Source of the DNA: Okapia johnstoni
Taxonomy: Eukaryota > Chordata > Mammalia > Artiodactyla > Giraffidae
Direction of reading: 5' to 3'
DNA: 64,000 nucleotides
Assembly (NCBI GenBank): GCA_024291935.2
Contig: CM044320.1
Span: 47,062,001-47,126,000, forward strand
A model generated the notes under the pieces. That model saw only the letters and a list, made by a program, of their open reading frames with translations. It had not been told where the DNA came from and did not search any database. Positions 10,412 through 20,257 of this stretch are shown one piece after another; the stretch's first letter is position 1, and every line of letters begins with the position of its first letter. The translations under genes were made by a program, and so were the position numbers.

Positions 10412-11634
10412 AAAGCAAGGTTTGTGCCTTCAGAAGATTGGAAGGCTCTGTTTAGGGAGAAGATGCACATTTGTGTGTCTGAGCACACACACAGACACAC
10501 ACATGATCCTAGTATACAATCGGAGGATACCATGAACATAGCATGTGGACAAATGGGAAAGTAAAAAGCATGGTATGAACCTGACCATGGAGGGGAGATT
10601 AAGACAGTGTTTGTTGCAGAAGGCAGATGACTTGTTAAATAAAACCTTGAGGAGGGGGAGAACCAAAGCAGGCTCAGCCTCCACTGACTTGTTTCAAGTA
10701 AAACCAGTGGTTCTGGGAGTAGTCTATAGATCCAGGCCAGTTCTGAGGTGGTTGTGAGGACATTGAATCCCTAGCCCTTTAGTGACAAAACTAAAGCTTC
10801 TTAAAGACAGGAAAGAAATCTGACTCACCATGTTATCCTAAGCATCCTATTATACATAGCACATCTGGTATATGGCAGGTACCCAGTGGATTTTTGATGA
10901 AGGACTAAATTGATCCCTGTGTCATCCTTAGCATCTGCCCAGGAACTCCTGTATGTACCACTGAAGCTCAAGTAGAAGCAGTGTGACTGATGGAGAAGAG
11001 TTAAGGTGAAATAAGAGACAAGAAAGAGAAGCTTCTATAAAGCAATCACATGAGCCTAATTTTGGTCTCTATGTACATTTTTTCTTAAAAGCCTAGTATA
11101 AGTAGCTTTACTTCATTATCTCCTTATAAGGCGATATAACATCCTTTCTTTTTTCTCCAGGAGGGTTTAAAAGTCTTACACAGGGTTCCACATGGTGATT
11201 AAAATACAATCTCTGTTTCCTATTTGGAGCCTTGATGTAAGACTATTTTTCTCGTAACTTAGACAAAACCATATAAACCACCACCCCCAACTCATGTCTC
11301 ATTATTTTATTTGCTGCATTTGATGAAAAAAATCAGCTTTAGAACAGATCCATCTAGACCATGGATCCTCTTTTTATTTTTAGAAACCAAAAACTGAAAT
11401 TGAAACATATGATCATGGTGGTCTGAGCTCTCTCTAAATAGGAGGAACATTGACTCAGAAAGACTAAGGTAGGAAGTCCATGGTGTCTGGATTCACTAGA
11501 AATGGAAATGCAGGCAAATGAGTCCCCAGTCTCCAGACTCCAATGCTCATGGGCAGCAGGTAGACTGTTCATGTGGCATATTTCAGAGAGCCAGCATTGT
11601 CCTAGAAAGCAGACACATGGATGGCATGGTGTGG
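10412..11634. other. mostly unique; probable L2 tail at about 10780-10915
   Basis: A CA-type short repeat lies at 10483-10503. The part at 10840-10915 ('atacatagcacatctggtatatggcaggtacccagtggatttttgatgaa') resembles the 3' end of L2 with its 'gcacatagtaggtgctcaataaa' motif. The rest is unassigned. Confidence 0.4.
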
Positions 11635-11835
11635 TGCAAAAAGAACAGGTTTTTAAACCTGAGTTTAAAAATCAGTGTGCTCTTGGTCAAATTCTTTTAT
11701 ATCTCTGAGCCTCGGTTAGCCCATCTGCAAAAAGGAATAACAAAACTCATCTCACCAGATGTTGAGTAATTAGAGACAACACAAGATAGAGTTGTGACAT
11801 ATACTAGACATTCAAAAAATGGTAGCTTCTATTTT
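11635..11835 (+). mobile_element. MIR: MIR remnant
   Basis: It runs in MIR order through 'gagtttaaaaatcag', 'ctctgagcctcggttagcccatctgcaaaaagg' and a 'gacattcaaaaaatggtagc' end. Confidence 0.65.
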
Positions 11836-12089
11836 TGAATGACATCCTTATAACAAGAATAAAGAGACATTTTTCTTATTTCCTGATACCCTTTTTGAAA
11901 CAAAATACAGTAGAAATGAAAAAAGAACGTAATCAAGCAAAATTTTTGGTACACATGGTACAGTGATGGATACAAAAATTTTTATAGGACACAATTTTGT
12001 AAAATTGTGATTTCTAAATTTCCACACCACTTAGATGTATACTAATTTTTATGTAAATCACTTATTGACAAGCATTTGAACAAATTACC

Positions 12090-12305
12090 TTTTAATTTTA
12101 CTTTTACTGGAGTGTAATGTTAACACAGAAAAGTGCACATAGAAGCAGAAGGCTCAGTACACTTTTACAATCAGAACCCACTTGTGTCATCAGCACCCAC
12201 GTTGAGAAAGAACATCCTAGCACCTCAGAAGCCTTGCCCCACTTCTTAGCCATATCTGGTTACCACCACCCCCAAATGTGACCCCCATCCTGACCTATAA
12301 CATTA
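12090..12305 (-). mobile_element. L1M: old L1 (L1M-type) 3' region
   Basis: The order 'ttttactggagtgtaatgttaacac', 'gtgcacatag', 'cttttacaatcagaacccacttgtgtcatcagcacc' and 'atctggttaccaccaccccc' is that of a reversed L1M 3' region. The same element may continue at 12783-12905 ('tataaatgaaatcttggagcatgagctcgtgtgtctggg'). Confidence 0.6.
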
Positions 12306-12307
12306 TA

Positions 12308-12387
12308 TTGAGTTGCCCAAAAATTTTGTTTGGATTTTTCCATGACATCTTATGGAAAAACCTGAATGAACTTTCTGACCAACCCAA
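12308..12387. mobile_element. palindromic mariner remnant (MITE-like)
   Basis: About 80 bp forming one imperfect palindrome: 'ttgagttgcccaaaa' pairs with 'gaccaacccaa', and 'gatttttccatgac' with 'cttatggaaaaacc'. It is flanked by TA on both sides (12306-12307, 12388-12389), the mariner/Tc1 target dinucleotide. It amounts to two terminal inverted repeats with the transposase gene lost. Two further copies lie at 32071 and 36290. Confidence 0.85.
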
Positions 12388-12411
12388 TAGATTTTTTTTA
12401 ATACTTACAGA

Positions 12412-12515
12412 ATAATATAATATTAATATTATATTATAGAATATTATATTAATATTATATTAATATTACAGAATAAAATATAAAATGTTATAGAATAATA
12501 ATAGAATAGAATCCT
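12412..12515. repeat. AT-rich low-complexity tract
   Basis: Imperfect reiteration of 'aatattatattaat' and 'agaata' words, almost free of G and C. It could fold on itself; no longer-range role is visible. Confidence 0.85.
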
Positions 12516-12676
12516 ACATCAGTTACATTTTGTGGCTGGATTGAAAAAATTACATTTTTTAATGTCAAAAGAAACTGTGTGGACTAGTCATCGAAATGTT
12601 TGAGCTGATCTGGAAACAATGATTTTTCAGATTTGACCTGCCTACAAGGCAATAAGCACTAGTCTGATGAACAGAG

Positions 12677-12782
12677 GTGCTGAGTTGCTTCAGTTGTGTC
12701 TCACTCTTTGTGACCCCATGGACTGTAGCCCACCAGACTCCTCTGTCTATGGGATTCTCCAGGCAAGAATACTGGAGTGGAA
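12677..12782 (-). mobile_element. Bov-A: Bov-A tail fragment
   Basis: Reversed Bov-A tail from 'gctgagttgcttcagttgtgtctcactctttgtgacccca' to 'ggcaagaatactggagtgga'. The tRNA head is missing. Confidence 0.88.
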
Positions 12783-12905
12783 TATTCCAGGCAAGATACC
12801 CGACAGGAGATTTTTGCCTGTTTTGTACTGTTTATATAAATGAAATCTTGGAGCATGAGCTCGTGTGTCTGGGTTCTTTTATCGACATCATTTTTCTGAG
12901 ATTTC
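12783..12905 (-). mobile_element. L1M: old L1M 3' region, probable continuation
   Basis: The words 'tttatataaatgaaatcttgg' and 'cgtgtgtctgggttcttttatcgacatcatttttctgag' match the L1M 3' region in the order expected after 12090-12305. Confidence 0.5.
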
Positions 12906-12954
12906 TAAGATAAATGCTATTGGGAAAACTGGATATTCACATGCAAAGTAATTA

Positions 12955-13143
12955 AATTAGACCCTTAAACTTCGCAAAAATTCACTCAGAAGGTATTAAA
13001 GACTTAATCGTAAGATGCAAAACTGTGAAACTCCTAGAAAAAACATAGAGGAAAAGCTCCTTGATAGTGATCTGGGAATTGACTTTGGATGTGACGTCAA
13101 AAGCATAGACAATAAAAGCAAAAACAAACGAGTGGGATTATGA
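12955..13143 (+). mobile_element. L1: L1 ORF2 fragment, decayed
   Basis: The segment 'attaaagacttaatcgtaag...gtgaaactcctagaaaaaacatag' and 'gacaataaaagcaaaaacaaacgagtggga' matches the stretch of L1 ORF2 upstream of the C-terminal region. Reading frames are broken. Confidence 0.65.
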
Positions 13144-13149
13144 CGCGTC

Positions 13150-13752
13150 TCAGTCACCTCCAGGCTCTGTAACAAATGGCCATAGACTGGGTAGCTTGAA
13201 CAACAGGAATTTATTGCTCACAGTTCTGAAAGCTGGGACATCTAAGATCAAGGGGCTGCAGTTCAAGTGTCTGATGAGGGCCTTCTTTCTGGTTTGCAGT
13301 CAGCCTTCTTCATGTTGCATTCTCACGTGGTATAGAGAGAAAGAGGGAAAGAGAGAGCGCGTGCGCCAGCGAGCTTCTCTCTCTTCTTACAAGGACACTG
13401 ATACAGGCTTGCCTCATAGCTCAGTTGGTGAAGAATCCGCCTGCAATGCAGGTAAACCCCAGTTTGATTCCTGGGTCAGGAAGACCCACTGGAGAAGGGA
13501 TAGGCTACCCACTGCAGTATTCTGGCCTAGAGAATTCCACGGATAGAACTGTATACTTCACGAGGTCACAAAGAGTCGGACATGACTGAGCGACTTTCAC
13601 TTTCACTTTTTCACTTCACAGTTCATGAGGGCTCCACCTACCTCACCTAATTATCTCCCAAAGGCCCAAGTTCTAATACCTTTACAGCAGTGGGGGATCA
13701 GGATTTCAGCGTGAAAATTTGGGGAAACATAATATTTAATCCATAGCACTGC
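13150..13752 (-). mobile_element. MLT1: MLT1 (ERVL-MaLR) solo LTR, split by a Bov-tA
   Basis: Reversed MLT1 LTR words: 'actgggtagcttgaacaacaggaatttattgctcacagttctgaaagctgg', 'tcttcttacaaggacactgata', and after the insert 'gttcatgagggctccacct', 'attatctcccaaaggcccaag' and 'aatttggggaaacataatatt'. It is non-coding; no retroviral gene lies beside it. Confidence 0.8.
13406..13615 (+). mobile_element. Bov-tA: Bov-tA SINE inside the MLT1 LTR
   Basis: Complete plus-strand Bov-tA: head 'ggcttgcctcatagctcagttgg', middle 'ggatctcctgg'-type linker (here 'ggaagacccactgg'), tail ending 'gactgagcgactttcactttcacttt'. It interrupts the LTR, so it is younger. Confidence 0.92.
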
Positions 13753-13754
13753 TG

Positions 13755-14445
13755 GAACTTATATTGAAACTGCAGTAGGTATATAGATTAATTTGTGGGA
13801 AGCTGATATGTTCACAACATTGAGCCAATTCATGAACATGATCTGTCTCTCCATTTATTTAAATCTCTTTTCATTTCTCATATTGCATCAATTATTTCAT
13901 TAATACTTTTTAGCTTTTAGTATAAAAGTCTTACACATCTTTCATTATATTTTGGTATTTATTATATTTGATTATGTTGGTGCTATTGTAAGTTATGTTT
14001 TATTTTCTACATTTTGTTGATTACTAGATACAAAACACAGTTTTTGTGTTGTATAAAAATAAAACTTTTGTTATACATTGACCTTCCTTGTATCTAGCAA
14101 CCTTGCTCTATTTATTTGTCAGTTCTAAAAGTTTGTAGATTCTTTTGGCTATTCTAAGTCCACCATTATGTAATCTGTCAACAAGGCCAATTTTATCAAT
14201 TGCTTTTCAATCCTTTTCCTTTTAATTTTGTTTGTTTGTTTCATCGCACTTTCTAGGACAGCTAGTATAGTATCGAATAGAAACAGTGAAAGTGGGGATT
14301 CCTGATCTCAGGAGAAAGTTTTCAATATTTGTCATTGAGAATGATGGTTCCTGTGGGTTTTAAAATACATATTTGAGCTGGTTTTCTGTTGCTACATCTC
14401 CTTTACAGTAAATCTGACTTCAGAGAGATTCCAGTCCTTGTGTGT
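13755..14445 (-). mobile_element. L1M: old L1 ORF2, antisense and decayed
   Basis: Reversed L1 ORF2 landmarks occur in order: 'gatctgtctctccatttatttaaatctctttt', 'tattgaccttccttgtatctagcaaccttgctc', 'gtgaaagtggggattcctgatctcag' and 'tcattgagaatgatggttcctgtgggttt'. Frames are destroyed. The same old L1 resumes at about 15204. Confidence 0.75.
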
Positions 14446-14703
14446 GTGCGTGTTTAATTTACTTTTTTTTTATAGAAGGATAATTGCTTTACAGAATTTT
14501 GCTGTTTTCTGTAAAACCTCAACATGAATCAGCCATACATATACATATATCCTCTCTCTTTTGAACCTCCCTCCTATCTCCCTCCCCACCCCACCCCTCT
14601 AGGCTGATACAGAGCCACTGTTTGAGTTTCCTGAGCCATACAGCAAATTCCCGTTGGCTGTCTATTTTACACATGGTAATGTAAGTTCCCATGTTACTCT
14701 TTA
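14446..14703 (-). mobile_element. L1_BT: artiodactyl L1 3' UTR fragment
   Basis: Starts with a T-rich stretch (reverse of the A tail) and contains 'caacatgaatcagccatacatatacatatatcc', 'gaacctccctcctatctccctcccc' and 'gttggctgtctattttacacatggtaatg'. These match the 3' UTR of ruminant L1. It sits within older L1 sequence. Confidence 0.8.
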
Positions 14704-14948
14704 TGGCTCACCTGATTAAGTCAGGCCCATTTAGATAATCTGTCTTTTGATTAACTCGACATTAACTGATTAGCAACTTAATCACAAATGATATCCCATC
14801 ATATTTACATGTTCTGCTCACACTCAGGGAGAGGGAATTATACAGAGAATACACCTCATTGGGCAGAAGTCTTGGGGATCATCTAAGACTTCTGCCCACC
14901 ACAATATTCTTTATTAAGTAATACATCTGTAGCTAGTTTGCCAAAAAT
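14704..14948. other. unassigned repeat-like sequence with a 13-bp perfect hairpin
   Basis: The words 'aagtcaggcccatttagataatctg' and 'attaactgattagcaacttaatcac' recur in mammalian dispersed repeats but I cannot name the family. GGGCAGAAGTCTT (14861-14873) and AAGACTTCTGCCC (14885-14897) are exact inverted repeats around an 11-base loop. Confidence 0.55.
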
Positions 14949-14958
14949 TGTTTTCATG

Positions 14959-14978
14959 AAAGAAAGAAAGAAAGAAAG
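14959..14978 (+). repeat. (GAAA)n microsatellite
   Basis: Five AAAG/GAAA units directly next to the tail of the Bov-tA at 14961-15191; such tracts commonly arise from the GAAAGT-rich end of these SINEs. Confidence 0.9.
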
Positions 14979-15191
14979 GGAAGTCACTCAGTCGTGTCCG
15001 ACTCTTGGCGACCCCGTGGACTGTAGCCTACCAGGCTCCTCCATCCATGGGATTCTCCAGGCAAGAATACTGGAGTGGGTTGCCATTCCCTTCTCCAGGG
15101 TATCTTCCTGACCCAGGGATCAAATCCAGGTCTCCTGCATTGCAGGCAGATGCTTTACCCTCTGAGCTACCATTCTCAGAAATGAATAGCA
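14961..15191 (-). mobile_element. Bov-tA: Bov-tA SINE with target duplication
   Basis: Reversed Bov-tA with a GAAA-repeat tail at its left. Perfect 12-bp direct repeats TGTTTTCATGAA lie at 14949-14960 and 15192-15203. The core runs from about 14981 to 15171. Confidence 0.93.
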
Positions 15192-15203
15192 TGTTTTCAT
15201 GAA

Positions 15204-15540
15204 TGGCTGTTAAATCTTATCAAATGTTTTTTCAGTGTCAAGATGACCAATATTTTTTTCCTTTCTTTAAAGTGTGAATTATGTCAATTTTTTTCTAACT
15301 CAGTAGATTGTGATGCTACTCTTAAAGATAGCTAGGTCCAATTTGCTAATGCTAGTTTGAAACATGTGAAGTGGCTAACATTAGACAATGTTTGACCTAC
15401 AATGACAGTTTGTATAGTTCAGCCTAATATGTTTTATGTTTTGTATCTTTTTTAAGGAAATATATTAATCTACCTTTTCTTTCTTCAAATATTCATGTCA
15501 GCCTATATAATTGAGGTTATACTGGCCTCCTAAAGTGTTA
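15204..15540 (-). mobile_element. L1M: old L1 ORF2, antisense, continuation
   Basis: Contains 'aaatcttatcaaatgttttttcagtgtcaagatgacc' and 'gtgaattatgtcaatttttttctaac', reversed L1 ORF2 features expected downstream of 13755-14445. Strongly decayed. Confidence 0.6.
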
Positions 15541-15615
15541 TGACCTAAATCAAATCCCTTATGATTATACAGTGGAAGTGAGAAATAGATTTAAGGGACT
15601 AGATCGATAGACAGA

Positions 15616-16242
15616 GTGCCTGATGAACTATGGATGGAGGTTCGTGACATTGTACAGGAGACAGGAATCAAGACCATCCCCAAGAAAAAGAAATGCAAAA
15701 AAGCAAAATGGCTGTCTGAGGAGGCCTTACAAATAGCTGTGAAAAGACGGGAAGCAAAAAGCAAAGGAGAAAAGGAAAGATATTCCCATTTGAATGCAGA
15801 GTTCCAAAGAATAGCAAGGAGAGATAAGAATGCCTTCCTCAGCGATCAATGCAAAGAAATAGAGGGAAACAATAGAATGGGAAAGACTAGAGATCTCTTC
15901 AAGAAAATTAGAGATACCAAGGGAACATTTCAGGCAAAGATGGGCTCAATAAAAGACAGAAATGATATGGACCTAAGAGAAGCAGAAGATATTAAGAAGA
16001 GGTGGCAAGAATACACAGAAGAACTGTACAAAAAAGATCTTCACTACCCAGATAATCATGATGCTGTGATCACTCACCTAGAGCCAGACATCCTGGAATG
16101 TGAAGTCAAGTGGGCCTTAGGAAGCACCACTACAAACAAAGCTAGTGGAGGTGATGGAATTCCAGTTGAGCTATTTCAAATCCTAAAAGATGATGCTGTG
16201 AAAGTGTTGCACTCAATATGCCAGCAAATTTGGAAAACTTAG
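15616..16242 (+). pseudogene. BovB reverse transcriptase N-terminal part, truncated frame
   Basis: A 208-codon open stretch of the BovB polyprotein. It covers the basic linker rich in Lys/Arg (around residues 20-80), the 'IKKRWQEYTEELY' segment and the start of the reverse transcriptase domain ('NKASGGDGIPVELFQ'). A stop (tag where BovB reads Gln/Trp codons, 'aaaacttagcagtgg') ends it at 16242, and a second stop follows within 20 nt. Later RT motifs lie downstream in other frames: 'QAGFRKGRGTRD' at about 16418 and a Tyr-Ala-Asp-Asp box in each of the two duplicated copies near 16800 and 17060. It is dead LINE coding sequence, not a host gene. Confidence 0.9.
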
Positions 16243-16753
16243 CAGTGGCCACAGGACTAGAAAAGGTCAGTTTTCATTCCAATCCCAAAGAAAGGCAATG
16301 CCAAAGAATGCTCAAACTACCGCACAATTGCATCATCTCACACACTATTAAAGTAATGCTCAAAATTCTCCAAGCCAGGCTTCAGCAATACATGAACCGT
16401 GAACTTCTAGATGTTCAAGCTGGTTTTAGAAAAGGCAGAGGAACCAGAGATAAATTGCCAACATCTGTTGGATCATCAAAAAAGCAAGAGACTTCCAGAA
16501 AAACATATACTTCTGCTTTATTGACTATGCCAAAGCCTTTGACTGTGTGGATCACAACAAACTGTGGAAAATGCTGAAAGAGATGGGAATACCAGACCAC
16601 CTGACCTGCCTCCTGAGAAATATGTATGCAGGTCAAGAAGCAACAGTTAGAAATGGACATGGAACAACAGACTGGTTCCAAATTGGGAAAGGAGTATGTC
16701 AAGGCTGTACATTGTCACTCTGCTTATTTAACTTACATGCATACATCATGTCA

Positions 16754-17270
16754 TAAAGCTGGAGTCAAGATTGCCGGGGAGAAATATCAATAACCTCAGA
16801 TACGCAGATGACACTACCCTTTATGGCAGAAAGCGAAGAACTAAAGAGCCTCTTGATGAACTAAGTGATGAAAGTGAAAGAGGAGAGTGAAAAAGTTGGC
16901 TTAAAACTCAACATTCAAAAAACGAAGATTATGGCATCCGGTCCCATCACTTCATGCAAATAGATGGGGAACAATGGGAACATGCGAATTTATTTTGGGC
17001 ACTGGATAAAGCACAAGCTGGAGTCAAGATTTGCCGGGAGAAAATCAATAACCTCAGATACGCAGATGACACTACCCTTATGGCAGAAAGCGGAGAACTA
17101 AAGAGCCTCTTAATTGATGAAAGTGAAAGAGGAGAGTGAAAAAGTTGGCTTAAAACTCAACATTCAAAAAAATTTTATTGAAGATTATGGCAATCCGGTC
17201 CCTGATCAACTCATGGCAAATAGATGGGGGCAGAAACAATGGGAACAGTGAGAGACTTTATTTTGGTAGG
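16754..17270 (+). repeat. imperfect tandem duplication inside BovB, likely assembly artefact
   Basis: Both copies contain, in order, 'gctggagtcaagatt', 'cctcagatacgcagatgacactaccct', 'gaactaaagagcctctt', 'gtgaaagaggagagtgaaaaagttgg' and 'aaaactcaacattcaaaaaa'. The differences are mostly single-base or short indels at homopolymers (gccggggagaaatatc versus gccgggagaaaatc; cccttta versus cccttat). That error profile is typical of uncorrected long reads, not of base substitution over time. Confidence 0.8.
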
Positions 17271-17830
17271 GGGGACAGGGAAGCCTGGGGTGCCAAAATC
17301 ACTGCAGATGGTGACTGCAGCCATGAAATAAAAAAGATGCTTGCTCCTTGGGAGAAAAAGCCATGACCAACCGAGATAGCCTATTGAAAAGCATGAGCAC
17401 AAGAAACAAATTTGTGGGTGATAGTTCTGAGGTGTTACAGCAACTATGTCCTTTTCTAGCATTCAACTGTGTCTATAATATTCTTGAAAGGGGGACATTG
17501 GAGCCAATGTATTTGACTATAATATTCTTGAACAGCATTTATATATCGATCTCCATCCAAAGTATCAGTGACAAATTTGTTCAATTATGACATTAAATTT
17601 TAGGAGCAAGCTGTTAAAAGTTCAGTTTTTTTTTAGAATTGGGGTAAGTTGACATTTTTAGTACCAGTGGTCATGTATTTATGAGAGACAACATATACAT
17701 GTGAGAGTAAATAAAAAGCAAATTTTAATTTCACAATGAGATTACTTCTTGGATATATAAAGAAAGCTGAGCACCGGGTTAATTGATGCTTTTTGTACTG
17801 TGGTGTTGGAGAAAAGCACAGTTTAAGACT

Positions 17831-17976
17831 CCAACAGTAAATTTTCTGAAAACAAGTAAACTTTTGGGTAGCAAGTAGTTAGGTATTGGAGCTCACTACT
17901 AGGGAAACTTGCCTTTCAGGATAAACAAGAACAGAGGATTATACACCAACTACTCTCAGTGCCTAGCATTGTGGTC
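17831..17976. other. short unique stretch
   Basis: Nothing recognised between the BovB debris and the L1 poly(T). Confidence 0.5.
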
Positions 17977-18960
17977 TTTTTTTTTTTTTTATTATTAACT
18001 AGAGTTGCTTTACAATGTTGCTTTATTTTCTGTTGTACAGCAAAGTGAATAACCCAAACATGTTCATATATCCCCTCTATTTTGGATTTCTTTCCTATTT
18101 AGGTCACCACAGAGCGTTGAGTAGAATTTCCTGTGTTATACAGTAGGTTCTCAGTAGATATCTGTTTTATACATAGTAGTGTATGTATCAGAGAAGGCAA
18201 TGGCACCCCACTCCAGTACTCTTGCCTGGAAAATCCCATGGATGGACGAGCCTGGTAGGCTACAGTCCATGGAGTCACTAAGAGTCGGACACAACTGAGC
18301 GACTTCACTTTCACTTTTCCCTTTCATACACTGGAGAAGGAAATGGCAACCCACTCCAGTGTTCTTGCCTGGAGAATCCCAGGGACAGCGGAGCCTGGTG
18401 GGCTGCCATCTATGGGGTCACACAGAGTCGGACATGACTGAAGCAACTTAGCAGCAGCAGCAGCAGCAGTGTATGTATATCAATTGCAATCTCCCAATTC
18501 ATCCCAGCATCCCCCATCCCCTTTTGGTATCCATAAATTTGTTTTCTACGTCTGTGTCTCTCTATTTGTGCTTTACAAATAGGTTCATCTGTACCATTTT
18601 TCTAGATTCCACATATATACATCAATAAATGATATTTGTTTTTCTCTTTCTGACTTCACTCTGTATGACAGCCTGTAGGTCCCTCTACATCTCTGCAGAT
18701 GATACAATTTTGTTCTTTTTATGGCTGAGTAATATTCCACTGTATATAGGTACCACATCTTTATCCATTGCTCAGTCAGTGGACATTTAGTTTGCTTCCA
18801 TCCCTGGCTATTGTAAACAATGCTGCAATGAACATTGAGGTACATTATCTTTTGGAATTATATATGCCCTGGAGTGGGATTGCTGAGTCGCATGGTGGTT
18901 CTATTTTTAGATTTTTTAAATTGGTGCAGTCACTATAGGCAACATGTGGAGGTTCTTTAA
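17977..18960 (-). mobile_element. L1: L1 3' end with ORF2 C-terminus, split by Bov-A2
   Basis: The left end is a T14 run (17977-17990), the reverse of the A tail, followed by the artiodactyl L1 3' UTR ('gctttacaatgttgctttattttctgttgtacagc'). After the Bov-A2 insert the ORF2 C-terminal coding region follows on the minus strand: an open stretch at 18585-18845 includes the typical 'MWYLYTVEYYSAIKR' sequence. The element is 5'-truncated near 18960. The frame is broken on both sides, so no functional product is expected. Confidence 0.9.
18189..18467 (+). mobile_element. Bov-A2: Bov-A2 SINE dimer with target duplication
   Basis: Two Bov-A units joined by the 'acttcactttcacttttccctttcatacactgg' linker, with a terminal (cag)n run. 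Perfect 11-bp repeats AGTGTATGTAT at 18178-18188 and 18468-18478 split the host L1. Confidence 0.96.
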
Positions 18961-19587
18961 GAAACTAGCTTTATAGTCTTAATATAGATCAATATCAGAA
19001 AATGCTCTGATATAAAAATTCCTTCTTGAGTGACAATGAACCAGTGAATAATAATTTTCTGTGTACATAGACCTCTTGAAGAGCTTGTTCTGAAGTTTCC
19101 CTTGTCCTGATTTTTAAACAGGTGCAAAATACAGCATGACTTTTGGTAACATTTAACTGATCTGTGTTTAGTTTCCCGACATGAAGGTAAAACTATTATT
19201 TACTGCCATGTCCATTACAGAGATAATGATAGAAACAGTGAAATAATATACAACTAATAACAGTTTATTTCTTGGTTGTTCCAAGATATCTTATTTTATT
19301 AAAACGAACACTATTATTTTTATCTGCTAACATATCCCTGTAGCCAGAATGAACCTCATTTATCATCTGCTCAGTTCAAGGTCCATGGACCCAAAGAATA
19401 AGACACAGGGCTAAAGGGAGAAATAAGAAATGAATAAGTCATTGGGCTAAAGGGTGGTGTAAGTCAAACCATCAGAAAAAAAACCAAAACCCGAAACTTC
19501 TTAATTTACACTCTTTAAAAAGGCTCTAATATTTCAAACAGGGATGATAAATTAAGAAATAATTAGGGGAACAAAAAGCACTGAACT
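18961..19587. other. unique sequence, nothing recognised
   Basis: AT-rich; no repeat or gene signal recognised. Confidence 0.45.
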
Positions 19588-19597
19588 GTAAATAAAG

Positions 19598-19819
19598 CGG
19601 GGCTTCCCAGGTGGCACTAGTGGTAAAGAATCTGCCTGCCAATGCAGGTTAGACGTGAGACATGCTGGTTTGACCCCTGGGCTGGAAAGATCCCCTGGAG
19701 AAGGGAATGGCAATCCACTCCAGTATTCTTGCCTGAAGAATCCCATGGACAGAGGAGCCTGGCAGTCTACAGTTCATAGGGTCGCACAGAGTTGGACACA
19801 ACTGAAGAAACTTAGCACA
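19598..19819 (+). mobile_element. Bov-tA: Bov-tA SINE with target duplication
   Basis: Complete plus-strand Bov-tA from 'ggggcttcccaggtggc' to 'gaagaaacttagcaca'. Direct repeats GTAAATAAAG lie at 19588-19597 and 19820-19829. Confidence 0.95.
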
Positions 19820-19829
19820 GTAAATAAAG

Positions 19830-20051
19830 TGGAATTTGCAGAGAATTTCCAACTAGGTATTCCTTTTAGTACAATCTGAACCAAACAAGACCATAACAAA
19901 TCAAGGTTATAAACTGGACCTTTAAAAGCATAATTAGAGCTACGGGAGTGACTTAAAAGTGGAACGTACTTTGGTCTGGGAGTAGTAACTCTGAGGTCAT
20001 ACTCAAGAGCTTGACTCTTGATCTGGGCATATAGTGATAACTACAGTTACA
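19830..20051. other. short unique stretch
   Basis: Nothing recognised. Confidence 0.45.
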
Positions 20052-20257
20052 GCCTGGTTCAGATGGTCAAGAATCTGCCTGCAATGCAGGAGACCCAGGT
20101 TCTATCACTGGGTCAGGAAGATCTCCTGGAGAAGGGAATGGCTACCCACTCCAGTCTTCTTGCCTGGAGAATCCCATGGACAGAGGACCTGGCGGGTTAC
20201 AGTCCATGTACTCACAGAGTCAGACATGACTGAGCAACGAACACTTTCACTTTCACA
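20052..20257 (+). mobile_element. Bov-tA: Bov-tA SINE
   Basis: The head is partly eroded ('ctggttcagatggtcaagaatctgcctgc'); middle and tail are intact, ending 'aacgaacactttcactttcac'. Confidence 0.92.

Larger units (their letters stand above)
15541..17830 (+). mobile_element. BovB: BovB LINE, 5'-truncated, rearranged
   Basis: Plus-strand BovB beginning in the linker between endonuclease and reverse transcriptase ('gacctaaatcaaatcccttatgattatacagtgg'). It follows the element through the reverse transcriptase region to about 17460, then becomes patchy. Isolated BovB words ('ccagtggtcatgtat' near 17668, 'aaagaaagctgagcacc' near 17759) lie in sequence that no longer aligns. A 250-bp stretch is present twice (16754-17003 and 17016-17270) with many small insertions and deletions, far more than in the flanking 1.2 kb. 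That contrast suggests assembly error or an unusual local rearrangement. Confidence 0.85.

Noticed and set aside
12412..12515. AT-rich tract as a replication origin or matrix attachment site
   Set aside because: Simple low-complexity sequence; nothing specific supports a function.
13150..13752. Endogenous retrovirus with coding genes
   Set aside because: Only an old solo LTR of the MaLR group is visible; no gag, pol or env sequence lies beside it.
15616..16242. 208-codon open frame as a host gene
   Set aside because: Same BovB linker and RT start as the copy at 50174; LINE remnant.
18585..18845. 86-codon minus frame as a gene
   Set aside because: It is the C-terminal piece of L1 ORF2 with its 3' UTR and poly(A) beside it.
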